A stretch of DNA of 64,000 nucleotides. Origin: Alloyangia pacifica. Lineage in GTDB: Bacteria > Pseudomonadota > Alphaproteobacteria > Rhodobacterales > Rhodobacteraceae. How positions within the stretch are numbered: the stretch's first letter is position 1; each line of letters opens with the position of its first letter. Below the pieces are notes generated by a model. That model did not search any database. It worked only from the letters and a program-made list of their open reading frames with translations, and was not told the DNA's origin. Shown in pieces: positions 16,754-25,191 of this stretch. The stretch is taken from contig NZ_FOZW01000004.1 in the NCBI RefSeq assembly GCF_900116195.1, positions 248,001 through 312,000 on the forward strand, read 5' to 3'. Both the position numbers and the translations under genes were made by a program.

Positions 16754-18108
16754 GCCTCGTGACCATCTCCGGCCTGTTGTCTCGCCTCGAGGCGGGCGAA
16801 ACCACCGCCACCGCGCTGCTCTCGGACCTGCAATCCCGCATCACCGCGCGCGGCACGCTCTCGCCGTTCCAGCGGTTGGAATGGGAGCGCGCCTTCGAGC
16901 AGGCCGACCTTTCGGACCGCGCCCGGCGCGAGCGCAAGCCCCTGGGGCCGCTCGCCGGCGTGCCGATGGCGCATAAGGACATGTTCGACCGCAAGGGCTC
17001 GACCGTCGGCTTCGGCGGTCACCCCTCGGCGCGCAAGACCGCGAGCGGCACCGCGCTGGTGTTGGAACGGCTCGACGCGGCGGGCGCGGTGGATTTCGGC
17101 CGCCTGCAGATGTCGGAGTTCGCCATGGGGCCGACCGGGCAGAACCACCACTACGGCATGCCCGAGAACCCCGCGGTGCCGGGCGGCGTGCCCGGTGGCT
17201 CGTCGAGCGGTTCGGGTGTGGCGGTCGGCATGGGGCTGGTGCCCGCGGCGCTTGGCTCGGACACCGGCGGCTCGATCCGCGTGCCTGCAGCCTGCAACGG
17301 CGTTGTCGGCTTCAAACCAAGCCTTGGTCTCGTGCCGCTTGATCGCGCCATGCCGCTGAGCTGGACGCAGGACACCATCGGCCCGCTCGCCGCATCGGTG
17401 GATTGCGCGCGGCGCGTGCTCTCGGTGATCTCCGGCGGCAAGACCCGGGCGCATGGTGAGACCCCCCGCAGGCTGCGTATCGCCTTCGACCGCGGCGGCT
17501 TTGTCGAGGGTATCTCGGACCGCATGCGCGCGGCGCTGGCCGAGACCCGCGGCGCGCTGGCGGGGCAGGGGCACGACCTCGTCTCGCTCGACATGGGCTT
17601 CTACGCCGATCTCACCGAGCCCGCCAATGTCATCGCCATTGCCGAAGCCGCAACGGTTCATGCCGACCGGCTGCGCGACTGTCCCGAGACCTACGGCACG
17701 CAGGTGCGTGCCCGCCTTGCGCAGGCGGCGGGCATCTCGGCCCAGGCCTATCTGCGCGCCCGGCAGATCCGCGAGATCGCCATGGCTCGCACCGCAGAGG
17801 AGATCTTCGGCGCCGCCGATCTGGTAATCCTGCCCGGCCTCGCCGACGTCGCGCCGCAAGCCGAGGCGTTGGTCCATGCCGAGGGCGCCGAGATCGCCCG
17901 GATGATCTCCGGCATGACCGGCTTCACCCGTCCCGGTTCGATCCTCGGCCTGCCGGTGCTCTCGCTGCCGGTTGCCTGGACCTCGGACGGCCCGCTCAGC
18001 CTCCAGATCATGGGGCCGCGCGGCTCGGAGGACCTGATCGCCGATCTCGCGCAAACCCTTGAAACCTCGCGCCAGCCGGTGGATGCCGCCTTGGCGGAAC
18101 CTGCTTGA
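16750..18108 (+). CDS. Amidase-signature family hydrolase 2 (AtzE-like by arrangement)
   Basis: 452-aa amidase. Catalytic Lys in VPMAHKDMF, cis-Ser in GGSSSGSGVAV, nucleophilic Ser in GSDTGGSIRVPA. Translationally coupled to the 66-aa upstream protein and followed 19 nt later by the RutE-like reductase. It probably hydrolyses an amide, ureide or carbamate intermediate in the pathway run by the RutA-type enzyme. It differs clearly from amidase 1 at 11331-12617, so the locus has two distinct amide-cleaving activities in addition to the isochorismatase-fold enzyme. Confidence 0.85.
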   Translation: MSLVTISGLLSRLEAGETTATALLSDLQSRITARGTLSPFQRLEWERAFEQADLSDRARRERKPLGPLAGVPMAHKDMFDRKGSTVGFGGHPSARKTASGTALVLERLDAAGAVDFGRLQMSEFAMGPTGQNHHYGMPENPAVPGGVPGGSSSGSGVAVGMGLVPAALGSDTGGSIRVPAACNGVVGFKPSLGLVPLDRAMPLSWTQDTIGPLAASVDCARRVLSVISGGKTRAHGETPRRLRIAFDRGGFVEGISDRMRAALAETRGALAGQGHDLVSLDMGFYADLTEPANVIAIAEAATVHADRLRDCPETYGTQVRARLAQAAGISAQAYLRARQIREIAMARTAEEIFGAADLVILPGLADVAPQAEALVHAEGAEIARMISGMTGFTRPGSILGLPVLSLPVAWTSDGPLSLQIMGPRGSEDLIADLAQTLETSRQPVDAALAEPA

Positions 18109-18127
18109 AGACTGAAAGGCACGACAG

Positions 18128-18733
18128 ATGAAAGACCTCCTCCCCACCGGCGCGCTCGACGCGAGCGCGCTCGACACGCTGTTCCTCGAGGCGCGCAGCC
18201 AGAACGCCTGGCAGGACAAGGACATCCCAGAGGACGTCCTCGAACAACTCTACGACCTGGTGAAGATGGGCCCGACCTCGGCCAATTGCTCGCCGGCGCG
18301 CTTCGTCTTCATCCGCAGCAAGGAGGCCAAGGAAAAGCTCTCTCCGGCGCTCTCCAGCGGCAACCGCGAGAAGACCATGACCGCCCCGGTCACCGTCATC
18401 GTCTGCCAGGACATGGAGTTCTACGAGAAGCTCGGCGAGCTCTTCCCGCATGTGGACGCCAAACCCTGGTTCACCGGCTCCGAGGCGATGATTACCGAGA
18501 CCGCCTTCCGCAACTCGTCGCTGCAGGGCGGCTACCTGATCACCGCGGCCCGCGCGCTCGGGCTCGACTGCGGCCCGATGTCGGGCTTCGATGCCAAGCT
18601 GGTCGAGGAAACTTTCCTTGCCGGCTCCACCTGGAAGGTCAACTTCATGATCAACCTCGGCTACGGCGAGCCGTCCAAGGTCTTCGACCGCCTGCCGCGC
18701 CTCAAGATGGACGACGCCTGCAAGGTGCTCTGA
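18128..18733 (+). CDS. rutE: RutE-type malonic semialdehyde reductase (nitroreductase fold)
   Basis: 201-aa nitroreductase-family flavoprotein. [12 protein letters not shown]-type segment ([16 protein letters not shown]), [45 protein letters not shown] and the ending [14 protein letters not shown] follow E. coli RutE closely. RutE reduces malonic semialdehyde to 3-hydroxypropionate in uracil degradation. Its presence implies that the pathway yields malonic semialdehyde or a methylated analogue. It ends the second operon just before a terminator hairpin. Confidence 0.87.
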   Translation: MKDLLPTGALDASALDTLFLEARSQNAWQDKDIPEDVLEQLYDLVKMGPTSANCSPARFVFIRSKEAKEKLSPALSSGNREKTMTAPVTVIVCQDMEFYEKLGELFPHVDAKPWFTGSEAMITETAFRNSSLQGGYLITAARALGLDCGPMSGFDAKLVEETFLAGSTWKVNFMINLGYGEPSKVFDRLPRLKMDDACKVL

Positions 18734-18750
18734 GCCACACTCTTCCGACC

Positions 18751-18782
18751 GGCCCGGCGAGCAGGCTGCCGCCGGGCCTTTC
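18751..18782 (+). terminator. Terminator of the amidase 2-rutE operon
   Basis: GGCCCGGCG (18751-18759) and CGCCGGGCC (18770-18778) form a perfect 9-bp stem with a 10-nt loop, followed by a short T-rich tail. It is 18 nt after the rutE stop. Confidence 0.65.
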
Positions 18783-18786
18783 AATG

Positions 18787-18860
18787 CTTCTTCTCTTTCC
18801 AAATACGTCGGGGTGAATTGGCCGCAGGCCAAGAGGGGCAGCGCCCCTGCTTTCCCTGGC
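18787..18860. repeat. Intergenic repeat family, copy A
   Basis: CTTCTTCTCTTTCCAAATACG (18787-18807) is followed by a GC-rich palindromic part with GGCCGCAGGCC and GGGGCAGCGCCCC. The 21-nt head recurs exactly at 46597-46617 (inverted) and 46793-46813, and in variant form at 54905-54925. It looks like a dispersed Rhodobacterales intergenic palindromic element. Confidence 0.65.
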
Positions 18861-18953
18861 CCTGGGACGTCGCTCCCGCAGGCCAACCCCCTTTCCCCTC
18901 CCGCCTCATTCCGCTAAGGACCGGACCCAAGCGAAACCAAGCCGGGCCGAGAG

Positions 18954-21350
18954 ATGAAATTCACGCTTTCCTGGTTGAAAGACCACCTCGACACCTCCGC
19001 CACGGTGGAGGAAATCACCGAGGCACTGACCGATCTGGGGCTGGAAGTCGAAGGGGTCGAGAACCCCGCCGACCGCCTGTCGGCCTTTACCATCGGCAAG
19101 GTGCTCAAGGCCGAGAAACACCCCGACGCGGACAAGCTGCGCGTCTGCACGGTGATGACCGATGAAGGCGAGAGCCAGATCATCTGCGGCGCGCCCAACG
19201 CGCGCGAGGGGATCACCGTCGTCGTGGCCAAGCCCGGCACCTATGTGCCCGGCATCGACACCACCATCCAGGTCGGCAAGATCCGCGGCATCGAAAGCTT
19301 CGGCATGATGTGCTCCGAGCGCGAGATGGAGCTGTCCGAGGAACATGACGGCATCATCGAGCTGCCTTCCGGCGAAGTCGGCGAGACCTTCGTCGACTGG
19401 CTGGCGGCGAACGATCCGGCCAAGGTCGATCCGGTGATCGAGATCGCCATCACCCCGAACCGCCCCGACGCGCTTGGTGTGCATGGCATCGCCCGCGACC
19501 TCGCGGCGCGCGGCCTCGGTACGCTGAAGCCGCTGCCCGAAGTCACCGTGCCCGGCGGTTTCGCCTCGCCGATCAACGTCACCATCGACGAAGACACGCT
19601 GGATGACTGCCCGGTGTTCTACGGCCGCGTCATCCGCGGCGTGAAGAACGGCCCCTCGCCGCAATGGCTGCAGGACCGGCTCAAGGCCATCGGCCTGCGC
19701 CCGATCAGCTTCCTCGTCGACGTGACCAACTACTTCACCTTCGACCGCAACCGCCCGCTGCACGTCTTCGACGCGGGCAAGGTGTCGGGCGACCTGCGCG
19801 TGCACCGCGCCAAGGGTGGCGAGACCATCGAGGCGCTGGACGAGCGCAGCTACACGCTCGAGCCGGGCATGGTGGTGATTTCGGCCGGTGACACCGTCGA
19901 AAGCCTCGGCGGCGTGATGGGCGGCGAGCCCACCGGGGTCTCGGACGAGACCGTCGACGTCTTCCTCGAGGCGGCCTATTTCCAGACCGTCCGCACCGCC
20001 TACACGGGCCGCGCGCTGAAGATCAATTCCGACGCCCGCTACCGGTTCGAGCGCGGCATCGACCCGGCCTCGGCAGCGCCGGGCATCGAGGCAGCCACCA
20101 AGATGATCCTCGAGATCGCCGGCGGCGAGGCCTCGGAAGTCATCGTCGCGGGTGCCACCCCAGACGTCAGCCGTGCCTACAAGCTCGACACCGACCGGGT
20201 GATCAGCCTCGTTGGCATGGAAATCCCCGCAGATCAGCAGCGCACCACGCTGACCGCGCTCGGCTTCACCTTCGACGGTGACATGGCCAATGTGCCGAGC
20301 TGGCGCCCCGACGTGATGGGCGAGGCGGATCTGGTGGAAGAGGTGGCCCGTGTCGCCTCTCTCACCAAGCTGCAGGGCCAGCCGATGCGCCGCGCCCAGC
20401 CGGGCGTGCCGAAGCCGATCCTCTCGCCGATGCAGAAGCGCGAGCAGGTCGCCCGCCGCACCACGGCGGAGCTCGGCTACAACGAGTGCGTGACCTACAG
20501 CTTCATCGATCAGGCCTCGGCCGAGATCTTCGGTGGCGGCACGGATGCGACCATGCTGGCCAACCCGATCAGCTCCGAGATGAGCCACATGCGCCCCTCG
20601 CTGCTTCCGGGCCTGCTGCAGGCGGCAGCGCGCAACCAGGCGCGCGGCTTTGCCGATATGGCTCTGTTTGAATGCGGTCCGGCCTTCGCCGGCGGTGAGC
20701 CGGGCGAGCAGGCAACGCAGGTTTCGGGCATCCTCGTCGGCCGCACCGGCCCCAAGGATGTGCATGGTGCCTCGCGCCCGGTCGATGTCTTCGACGCCAA
20801 GGCCGATGCCGAGGCGATCCTTGCGGCCATGGGCGCACCCGCCAAGATGCAGATCCTGCGCGGCGCCGAGGAATGGTGGCACCCGGGCCGTCACGGCAAG
20901 CTCTGCCTTGGCCCGAAGAAGGTGCTCGGCGTCTTCGGCGAGCTGCACCCCAAGGTGCTGCAGGCGATGGACGTAAAGGGCCCGGTCGTGGCCTTCACCC
21001 TCTATCCGCAGGAAATCCCGCTGCCGCGCAACGCGGGCGGCGCGCGCCCGGCGCTGAAGCTGAACGACCTGCAGGCCGTCGAGCGTGACTTCGCCTTCGT
21101 GGTGAACGCCGATGTGGCGGCGCTGGACCTGGTCAACGCCGCGGCCGGTGCCGACAAGGCGCTGATCGAGGAAGTCCGCGTTTTCGACGAGTTCATCGGG
21201 GGCAGCCTCGGCGAGGGCAAGAAGTCGCTCGCCATCACCGTGCGCCTGCAGCCGAGCGACGCGACGCTGAAGGAAAAGGACATCGAGGCCGTAGCGGCGA
21301 AGATCGTCGCCAAGGTCGAGAAGGCCACCGGCGGCACGCTGCGCGGCTGA
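18954..21350 (+). CDS. pheT: Phenylalanyl-tRNA synthetase beta subunit
   Basis: 798 aa, normal for PheT. The N-terminal EMAP/tRNA-binding-like domain (FTIGKVLKAEKHPDADKLRVC) is followed by the B3/B4 editing region, the B5 domain (YKLDTDRVISLVGMEIP) and a C-terminal anticodon-binding FDX domain beginning near PALKLNDLQAVERDFAFVV. Together with PheS it charges tRNA-Phe. The alpha subunit gene is not adjacent; the neighbour upstream is the rut-like operon's terminator. Confidence 0.97.
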   Translation: MKFTLSWLKDHLDTSATVEEITEALTDLGLEVEGVENPADRLSAFTIGKVLKAEKHPDADKLRVCTVMTDEGESQIICGAPNAREGITVVVAKPGTYVPGIDTTIQVGKIRGIESFGMMCSEREMELSEEHDGIIELPSGEVGETFVDWLAANDPAKVDPVIEIAITPNRPDALGVHGIARDLAARGLGTLKPLPEVTVPGGFASPINVTIDEDTLDDCPVFYGRVIRGVKNGPSPQWLQDRLKAIGLRPISFLVDVTNYFTFDRNRPLHVFDAGKVSGDLRVHRAKGGETIEALDERSYTLEPGMVVISAGDTVESLGGVMGGEPTGVSDETVDVFLEAAYFQTVRTAYTGRALKINSDARYRFERGIDPASAAPGIEAATKMILEIAGGEASEVIVAGATPDVSRAYKLDTDRVISLVGMEIPADQQRTTLTALGFTFDGDMANVPSWRPDVMGEADLVEEVARVASLTKLQGQPMRRAQPGVPKPILSPMQKREQVARRTTAELGYNECVTYSFIDQASAEIFGGGTDATMLANPISSEMSHMRPSLLPGLLQAAARNQARGFADMALFECGPAFAGGEPGEQATQVSGILVGRTGPKDVHGASRPVDVFDAKADAEAILAAMGAPAKMQILRGAEEWWHPGRHGKLCLGPKKVLGVFGELHPKVLQAMDVKGPVVAFTLYPQEIPLPRNAGGARPALKLNDLQAVERDFAFVVNADVAALDLVNAAAGADKALIEEVRVFDEFIGGSLGEGKKSLAITVRLQPSDATLKEKDIEAVAAKIVAKVEKATGGTLRG

Positions 21351-21367
21351 TCCCCCTTCCTGAGAAT

Positions 21368-21404
21368 GAAAAAGGCCCCGGCGGAGCGCTCTGGCTCATT
21401 CCGG
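21368..21404. repeat. 37-bp inverted repeat, left end of a 1-kb unit
   Basis: This stretch starts GAAAAAGGCCCCGGCGGAGC and ends GGCTCATTCCGG. Its reverse complement recurs at 22369-22406 with a single-base insertion. Both copies contain a GGAGCGCTC palindromic core. Together they bracket an AT-richer segment with one gene of unknown function. Confidence 0.7.
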
Positions 21405-21415
21405 GATCTGGGACA

Positions 21416-21450
21416 TGAAGGCTGGGAAACAAGTTGTTTCCCAGCCTTCA
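21416..21450. terminator. 16-bp perfect hairpin after pheT
   Basis: TGAAGGCTGGGAAACA (21416-21431) and TGTTTCCCAGCCTTCA (21435-21450) pair perfectly around a 3-nt loop. No T-run follows on either strand. It lies between the pheT stop and the convergent gene at 21536, and probably acts as a two-way transcription barrier. Confidence 0.5.
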
Positions 21451-21535
21451 ACATTTAGAAGCTCGGTCTCGGACGTCCGTCCTCGCGAAGCGCGTATGAA
21501 CATCCCCACAAGGACCGTCCGAGCCCGAAGATTTC

Positions 21536-22000
21536 TCAATCGACGTTTCGAGCCAACTTTTTGACAGAGTCGATGTGATCGATTCTTTCCAAGAAAGAAC
21601 GAGCGCGTATGCGCGGGTCTCCGAAATACTGATCCGGGCCAAGCATTTTTCGAGCGTTCAAGGCTCGCGTATCGAGTAGGTTGAAATCGACGTCTTCAAT
21701 CCTGCAATACCAACCCGGGTCAGACACTCGTGCCCATCCTGATGTGTGATGAAGGAGTAGCTTGTTTCGAAGTGAGTAGCCGTGGAAATCGAATGCAATT
21801 TCTCCATCGGTTACGAAAATGTGGTTTCCTGCAAAGCCGTCTCCTGGAATGATCCTTTCGGCATGAAATCCCTTGAGGGGCGCAATCTCCAAGTAGGTGC
21901 CTGCGAGGATGTGGCAGGCACCATGCCCGAAGAATATCCGGTCGGGAAGCTCCCATCTCCGCTGTGGATTCTGCTTGATGCCTGGTTTCAGTCTATACAT
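21536..22000 (-). CDS. Conserved-looking hypothetical protein
   Basis: 154-aa soluble protein that I cannot place in a family. It has no signal peptide or membrane helix. Regions such as WELPDRIFFGHGACHILAG, GNHIFVTDGEIAFDFHGY, DVDFNLLDTRALNARKM and GPDQYFGDPRIRAR look like genuine folded-protein sequence rather than a shadow frame. The His/Cys-bearing GHGACHILAG and aromatic-rich VTDGEIAFDFHGY could mark an active or ligand site. The gene is visibly AT-richer than its neighbours and lies inside the inverted-repeat-bounded unit, suggesting acquisition. A Shine-Dalgarno-like GGAAGGA is far (about 15 nt) from the ATG. Confidence 0.65.
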   Translation of the reverse strand: MYRLKPGIKQNPQRRWELPDRIFFGHGACHILAGTYLEIAPLKGFHAERIIPGDGFAGNHIFVTDGEIAFDFHGYSLRNKLLLHHTSGWARVSDPGWYCRIEDVDFNLLDTRALNARKMLGPDQYFGDPRIRARSFLERIDHIDSVKKLARNVD

Positions 22001-22321
22001 GAGATGAAGATAGATCCTTCCTGACAGGATGAAAGGTGATACCGCTGAACCAAAGGTCTTCCTGGAATCGCCTTTCGGTAGCGGGAGCCACGATGTTCCT
22101 ACCTGCCCTCAAACTTCCTCCAAAGCGGGGTGCCTTGGTAAAGCCATGGTCTGTAGAGAACTCGCCTGGGGTCTGGCGCTTTTCGCGGTCGGCCGCCTGG
22201 CTTCTCCGGGTCTGCGCCAAGGCGCATGGCAGGGGTCAGCATCACTGGAATGTGTTGCGCCGGGACAAATGTCCCGCGATGCGTCTAACCGGCGCCGAAT
22301 TTTCCTTGTATAAAATCAGAA

Positions 22322-22347
22322 GGCTACCGAGGATTTCCTCGGTAGCC
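22322..22347. terminator. 12-bp perfect hairpin
   Basis: GGCTACCGAGGA and TCCTCGGTAGCC pair perfectly with a 2-nt loop. It mirrors the hairpin at 21416-21450: on both sides the order is 37/38-bp repeat, a GGGACA-like word, then a hairpin pointing inward. Confidence 0.5.
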
Positions 22348-22368
22348 GTTGCATTTGTGTCCCAAAAG

Positions 22369-22406
22369 CCGGAATGAGCCAGGAGCGCTCCGCCGGGGCC
22401 TTTTTC
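22369..22406. repeat. 38-bp inverted repeat, right end of a 1-kb unit
   Basis: This stretch starts CCGGAATGAGCCAGGAGCGC and ends GGGGCCTTTTTC. It is the reverse complement of 21368-21404 apart from one inserted base. The roughly 960 bp between the copies hold the hypothetical gene at 21536. Confidence 0.7.
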
Positions 22407-22532
22407 TTTGCGGATGCCGGGTCGCGCCTCAGCCTCGCCAGAACCGCCGGACCTCAATGCGCAGCACGCGCATCATGTCCCGCCAGCGTGAGCCGGTCCG
22501 CAAGGTGGCCGCCCCGGCACGCAGCGGCATGC

Positions 22533-22793
22533 TCAGTTCCCCGGGCGCTTCGGCGGGGTCAGCTCGTTTCCGCTCAGAACGCCGTCGCCGTTGCGGTCCA
22601 TGCGGGTGAACATGGCGCGGGAGTTGGCGTCGAACTCTGCGCGGGTGACCTTGCCGTCACCATTGGCATCCATCTGCTTGATCATGTCGCCGGGGCCGCG
22701 GCCGGGACCATTTCCAGCGGTGCCCTGCGGCTGGGCCGCGAGCGCGGTGGCGGAGAGCAGGAGGGCGGTTGCTGCTGCGATGAGGGGCTTCAT
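22533..22793 (-). CDS. Small secreted EF-hand protein
   Basis: 86 aa. Signal peptide at about residues 1-20 (MKPLIAAATALLLSATALAA). Two EF-hand calcium loops follow: DANGDGKVTRAEF and DRNGDGVLSGNEL, each with the expected acidic and glycine positions. AAAGGA precedes the start by about 6 nt. It is probably a periplasmic calcium-binding protein of unknown role. It is followed on the chromosome by the right end of the repeat-bounded unit. Confidence 0.85.
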   Translation of the reverse strand: MKPLIAAATALLLSATALAAQPQGTAGNGPGRGPGDMIKQMDANGDGKVTRAEFDANSRAMFTRMDRNGDGVLSGNELTPPKRPGN

Positions 22794-22855
22794 GAGGCGT
22801 CCTTTCTTGCCTGTGTCCCTCTGATACGCAGCCCGCGCGCGCCTCCGTCGCGGGA

Positions 22856-23197
22856 TTAGCTCTCGGCGGTAAATTCGTCGTAGGCGGCGAGCGCCTTGGC
22901 AGCATACATCAGGCCCGGTCCGCCGCCCATCTGCACCGCCATGCCGCAGACATCGGCGATCTCCTCGCGGGTGGCGCCAAGGCGGACCAATGCGCTGACG
23001 TGGCTCAGGATGCAGGCGTCGCAGCGGATTGCGATGCCGATGCCGAGGGCCACGTATTCCTTTTCCTTATGGTCCAGCGCGGCCTCTGCCGAGGCGGCCT
23101 TTTCCATCTCGACGAAGCCGGCGAAGGTTTCGGGGATCGCCTTGCGAAGCTCGCGCAGTTCCTTGCGCTTGTCCGAGAGTTGTTCCTTGAACGACAT
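22856..23197 (-). CDS. Carboxymuconolactone decarboxylase / AhpD-family protein
   Basis: 113-aa all-helical protein with the AhpD-like redox motif CDACILSH in the middle, preceded by EKEYVALGIGIAIR. AAGGAG lies 6 nt before the start. The CxxC-x3-H pattern points to a peroxidase/disulfide-reductase-type function (AhpD-like) rather than true carboxymuconolactone decarboxylase. It stands between the EF-hand gene and mcd, apparently on its own. Confidence 0.85.
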   Translation of the reverse strand: MSFKEQLSDKRKELRELRKAIPETFAGFVEMEKAASAEAALDHKEKEYVALGIGIAIRCDACILSHVSALVRLGATREEIADVCGMAVQMGGGPGLMYAAKALAAYDEFTAES

Positions 23198-23355
23198 ATC
23201 GTTCTCCTTGAATGTAGCTGCGCCCTGATGACCACGCGGGCGGGGTCGCAGCCTTGATCCAGATCAGACAAGAGGAGGGTAGCGGGATTGCGCGCTCTGC
23301 AGAATGCAGAAGTCCCCGCAGGGCGGGGCCTTCGTGTGCCTTCGACGCCGGATGC

Positions 23356-25044
23356 TCAGCCGAGCAGACGTCGCGCAATCACCTGCGCTTGAATCTCGGC
23401 TGCACCCTCGAAGATGTTGAGGATACGTGCGTCACACAGGATCCGGCTGATCGTGTACTCCAGCGCGAAGCCGTTGCCGCCGTGGATCTGCAGCGCGTTG
23501 TCGGCATTGGCCCAGGCGACGCGCGCGCCGAGCAGCTTGGCCATCCCCGCCTCGAGGTCGCAGCGGATGCCCTCGTCCTTCTCGCGGGCCGAGAAATAGG
23601 TGAGCTGGCGGGCAATCATAATCTCCACCGCCATCATCGCCAGCTTGCCCGAAACGCGCGGGAAGGCGATCAGCGGCTTGCCGAACTGCTTGCGCTCCTG
23701 CGCGTAGCGCATGCCGACGTCGAGCGCCGATTGCGCCACGCCGATGGCGCGGGCGGCGGTCTGGATGCGGGCGCTCTCGAAGGTTTCCATCAGCTGTTTG
23801 AAGCCCTTGCCCTCTTCGCCGCCAAGCAGGTTTTCGCCCTTCACCTTGAAGCCGTCGAATCCGAGCTCGAACTCCTTCATGCCGCGATAGCCCAGCACCT
23901 CGATCTCGCCGCCGGTCATGCCGGGGGTGGGGAAGGGGGTCTCGTCATCGCCGGGGGTCTTCTCGGCGAGGAACATCGACAGGCCCTTGTAGGTGTCGCT
24001 GCCGGGATCGGTGCGGGCGAGCAGGGTCATCACATGGGCGCGGGCGGCATGGGTGATCCAGGTCTTGTTGCCGGTGATCACGTAGTCGCCATTCTCGTCC
24101 TTCACCGCGCGGGTGCGCAGGCTGCCGAGATCCGATCCGGTATTGGGCTCGGTGAAGACCGCCGTCGGGAGCTTCTCGCCGCTGGCGATCTGCGGCAGCC
24201 ACTTGGCTTTCTGCTCTTCGGTGCCGCCCGCGATGATCAGCTCGGCGGCGATCTCCGAGCGGGTGCCGAGGGAGCCGACACCGATGTAGCCGCGCGACAG
24301 CTCCTCGGAGACCACGCACATCGAGGCTTTAGACAGGCCGAAGCCGCCGAATTCCTCCGGAATGGTCAGGCCGAAGACACCCATCTCCGCCAATTCCTCG
24401 ATCACCTCCATCGGGATGTAATCGTCCTTCAGGTGCCACTCGTGGGCGAAGGGCTCGACCTTCTCGACAGCGTAGCGGCGGAATTGCTCGCGGATCATCT
24501 CGAGCTCGTCGTCGAGGCCGGTGCGGCCAACGGTGATCTCGGCGGCGCGCTCTTCCATCAGGGCGACGAGGCGGCTGCGGGCGGACTGGCTGTTGCCGCG
24601 GGTGGCGAGCGTGCCGGCGGCGCCTTCTTGCAGCGGGGCAACGGCCGAGGCCGGCAGGCCGAGGTCGGTCAGGCGCACCATCTCGCCCTGGTTCATCTGG
24701 ATGCCGCCGGTGATCTGACTGAGGTACTCGCCAAAGGCGATCTGCAGCAGCAGCTGTTCGACCTCGCCAAAGGTGCCCTCCGCCGTCAGTCGCTCGGCCC
24801 AGCCGTGCATCTGGCGCAGCGACTCAGCGTAGGTGGCGAGCCATGCGAGGCCATGGGCGGCGAACTGGTGCTCCTCGATCAGCCTGCCCGAGACGCGGCC
24901 ATCTTCCTCGACCATGGCGCGAACCGAGGCGCGGGCCGCTTCGAAGACCTGCTCCACCGGCGCAAGCGCCGCGCCGGTCAGCGCCAGGAGATCCCCCAGC
25001 ACGATGCCGTTTTCCACCATCCCGCCCTGTCCGTCATGAGCCAT
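23356..25044 (-). CDS. mcd: (2S)-methylsuccinyl-CoA dehydrogenase
   Basis: 562-aa acyl-CoA dehydrogenase with an N-terminal extension of about 150 residues, the length and layout that distinguish Mcd of the ethylmalonyl-CoA pathway from ordinary ~390-aa family members. Seen: the FAD-binding region FTEPNTGSDLGSLRTRA, RILCDARILNIFEGAAEIQ with the catalytic base in the EGAAE segment around residue 546, and IHGGNGFALEYTISR. It oxidises (2S)-methylsuccinyl-CoA to mesaconyl-CoA during acetyl-CoA assimilation. AGGAGG precedes the ATG. Confidence 0.85.
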   Translation of the reverse strand: MAHDGQGGMVENGIVLGDLLALTGAALAPVEQVFEAARASVRAMVEEDGRVSGRLIEEHQFAAHGLAWLATYAESLRQMHGWAERLTAEGTFGEVEQLLLQIAFGEYLSQITGGIQMNQGEMVRLTDLGLPASAVAPLQEGAAGTLATRGNSQSARSRLVALMEERAAEITVGRTGLDDELEMIREQFRRYAVEKVEPFAHEWHLKDDYIPMEVIEELAEMGVFGLTIPEEFGGFGLSKASMCVVSEELSRGYIGVGSLGTRSEIAAELIIAGGTEEQKAKWLPQIASGEKLPTAVFTEPNTGSDLGSLRTRAVKDENGDYVITGNKTWITHAARAHVMTLLARTDPGSDTYKGLSMFLAEKTPGDDETPFPTPGMTGGEIEVLGYRGMKEFELGFDGFKVKGENLLGGEEGKGFKQLMETFESARIQTAARAIGVAQSALDVGMRYAQERKQFGKPLIAFPRVSGKLAMMAVEIMIARQLTYFSAREKDEGIRCDLEAGMAKLLGARVAWANADNALQIHGGNGFALEYTISRILCDARILNIFEGAAEIQAQVIARRLLG

Positions 25045-25191
25045 GAATCATCTCCTCCTGCTGCCAGAGAGGGAGATAGCGATTTTGCAGTCGCAGCGCA
25101 ACAAAAATACCCAAATGGCAGCTGTGTAGTTTGCAATATTACCCTAAAGATTGCGGCTGCCGGGTGGATCACCCCATGATATGAGCGCTTT

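Larger units (their letters stand above)
22001..22532. other. Gene-free 532-bp stretch with hairpin
   Basis: No convincing gene. Short frames on both strands lack ribosome sites and family resemblance. It contains the hairpin at 22322-22347 and the right-hand copy of the inverted repeat at 22369-22406. Base composition from 22001 to about 22320 resembles that of the AT-richer gene beside it. Confidence 0.5.

Noticed and set aside
16249-18225. 658-aa minus-strand frame over amidase 2
   Set aside because: Arg/Gly/His-rich shadow of the amidase coding strand with no recognisable domain.
18906-20948. 680-aa minus-strand frame over pheT
   Set aside because: Shadow of pheT; no ribosome site and no domain.
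22036-22377. 113-aa plus-strand frame and opposing 75-aa frame in the repeat-bounded unit
   Set aside because: No Shine-Dalgarno or family resemblance, and the plus-strand frame runs through the hairpin. Treated as non-coding.
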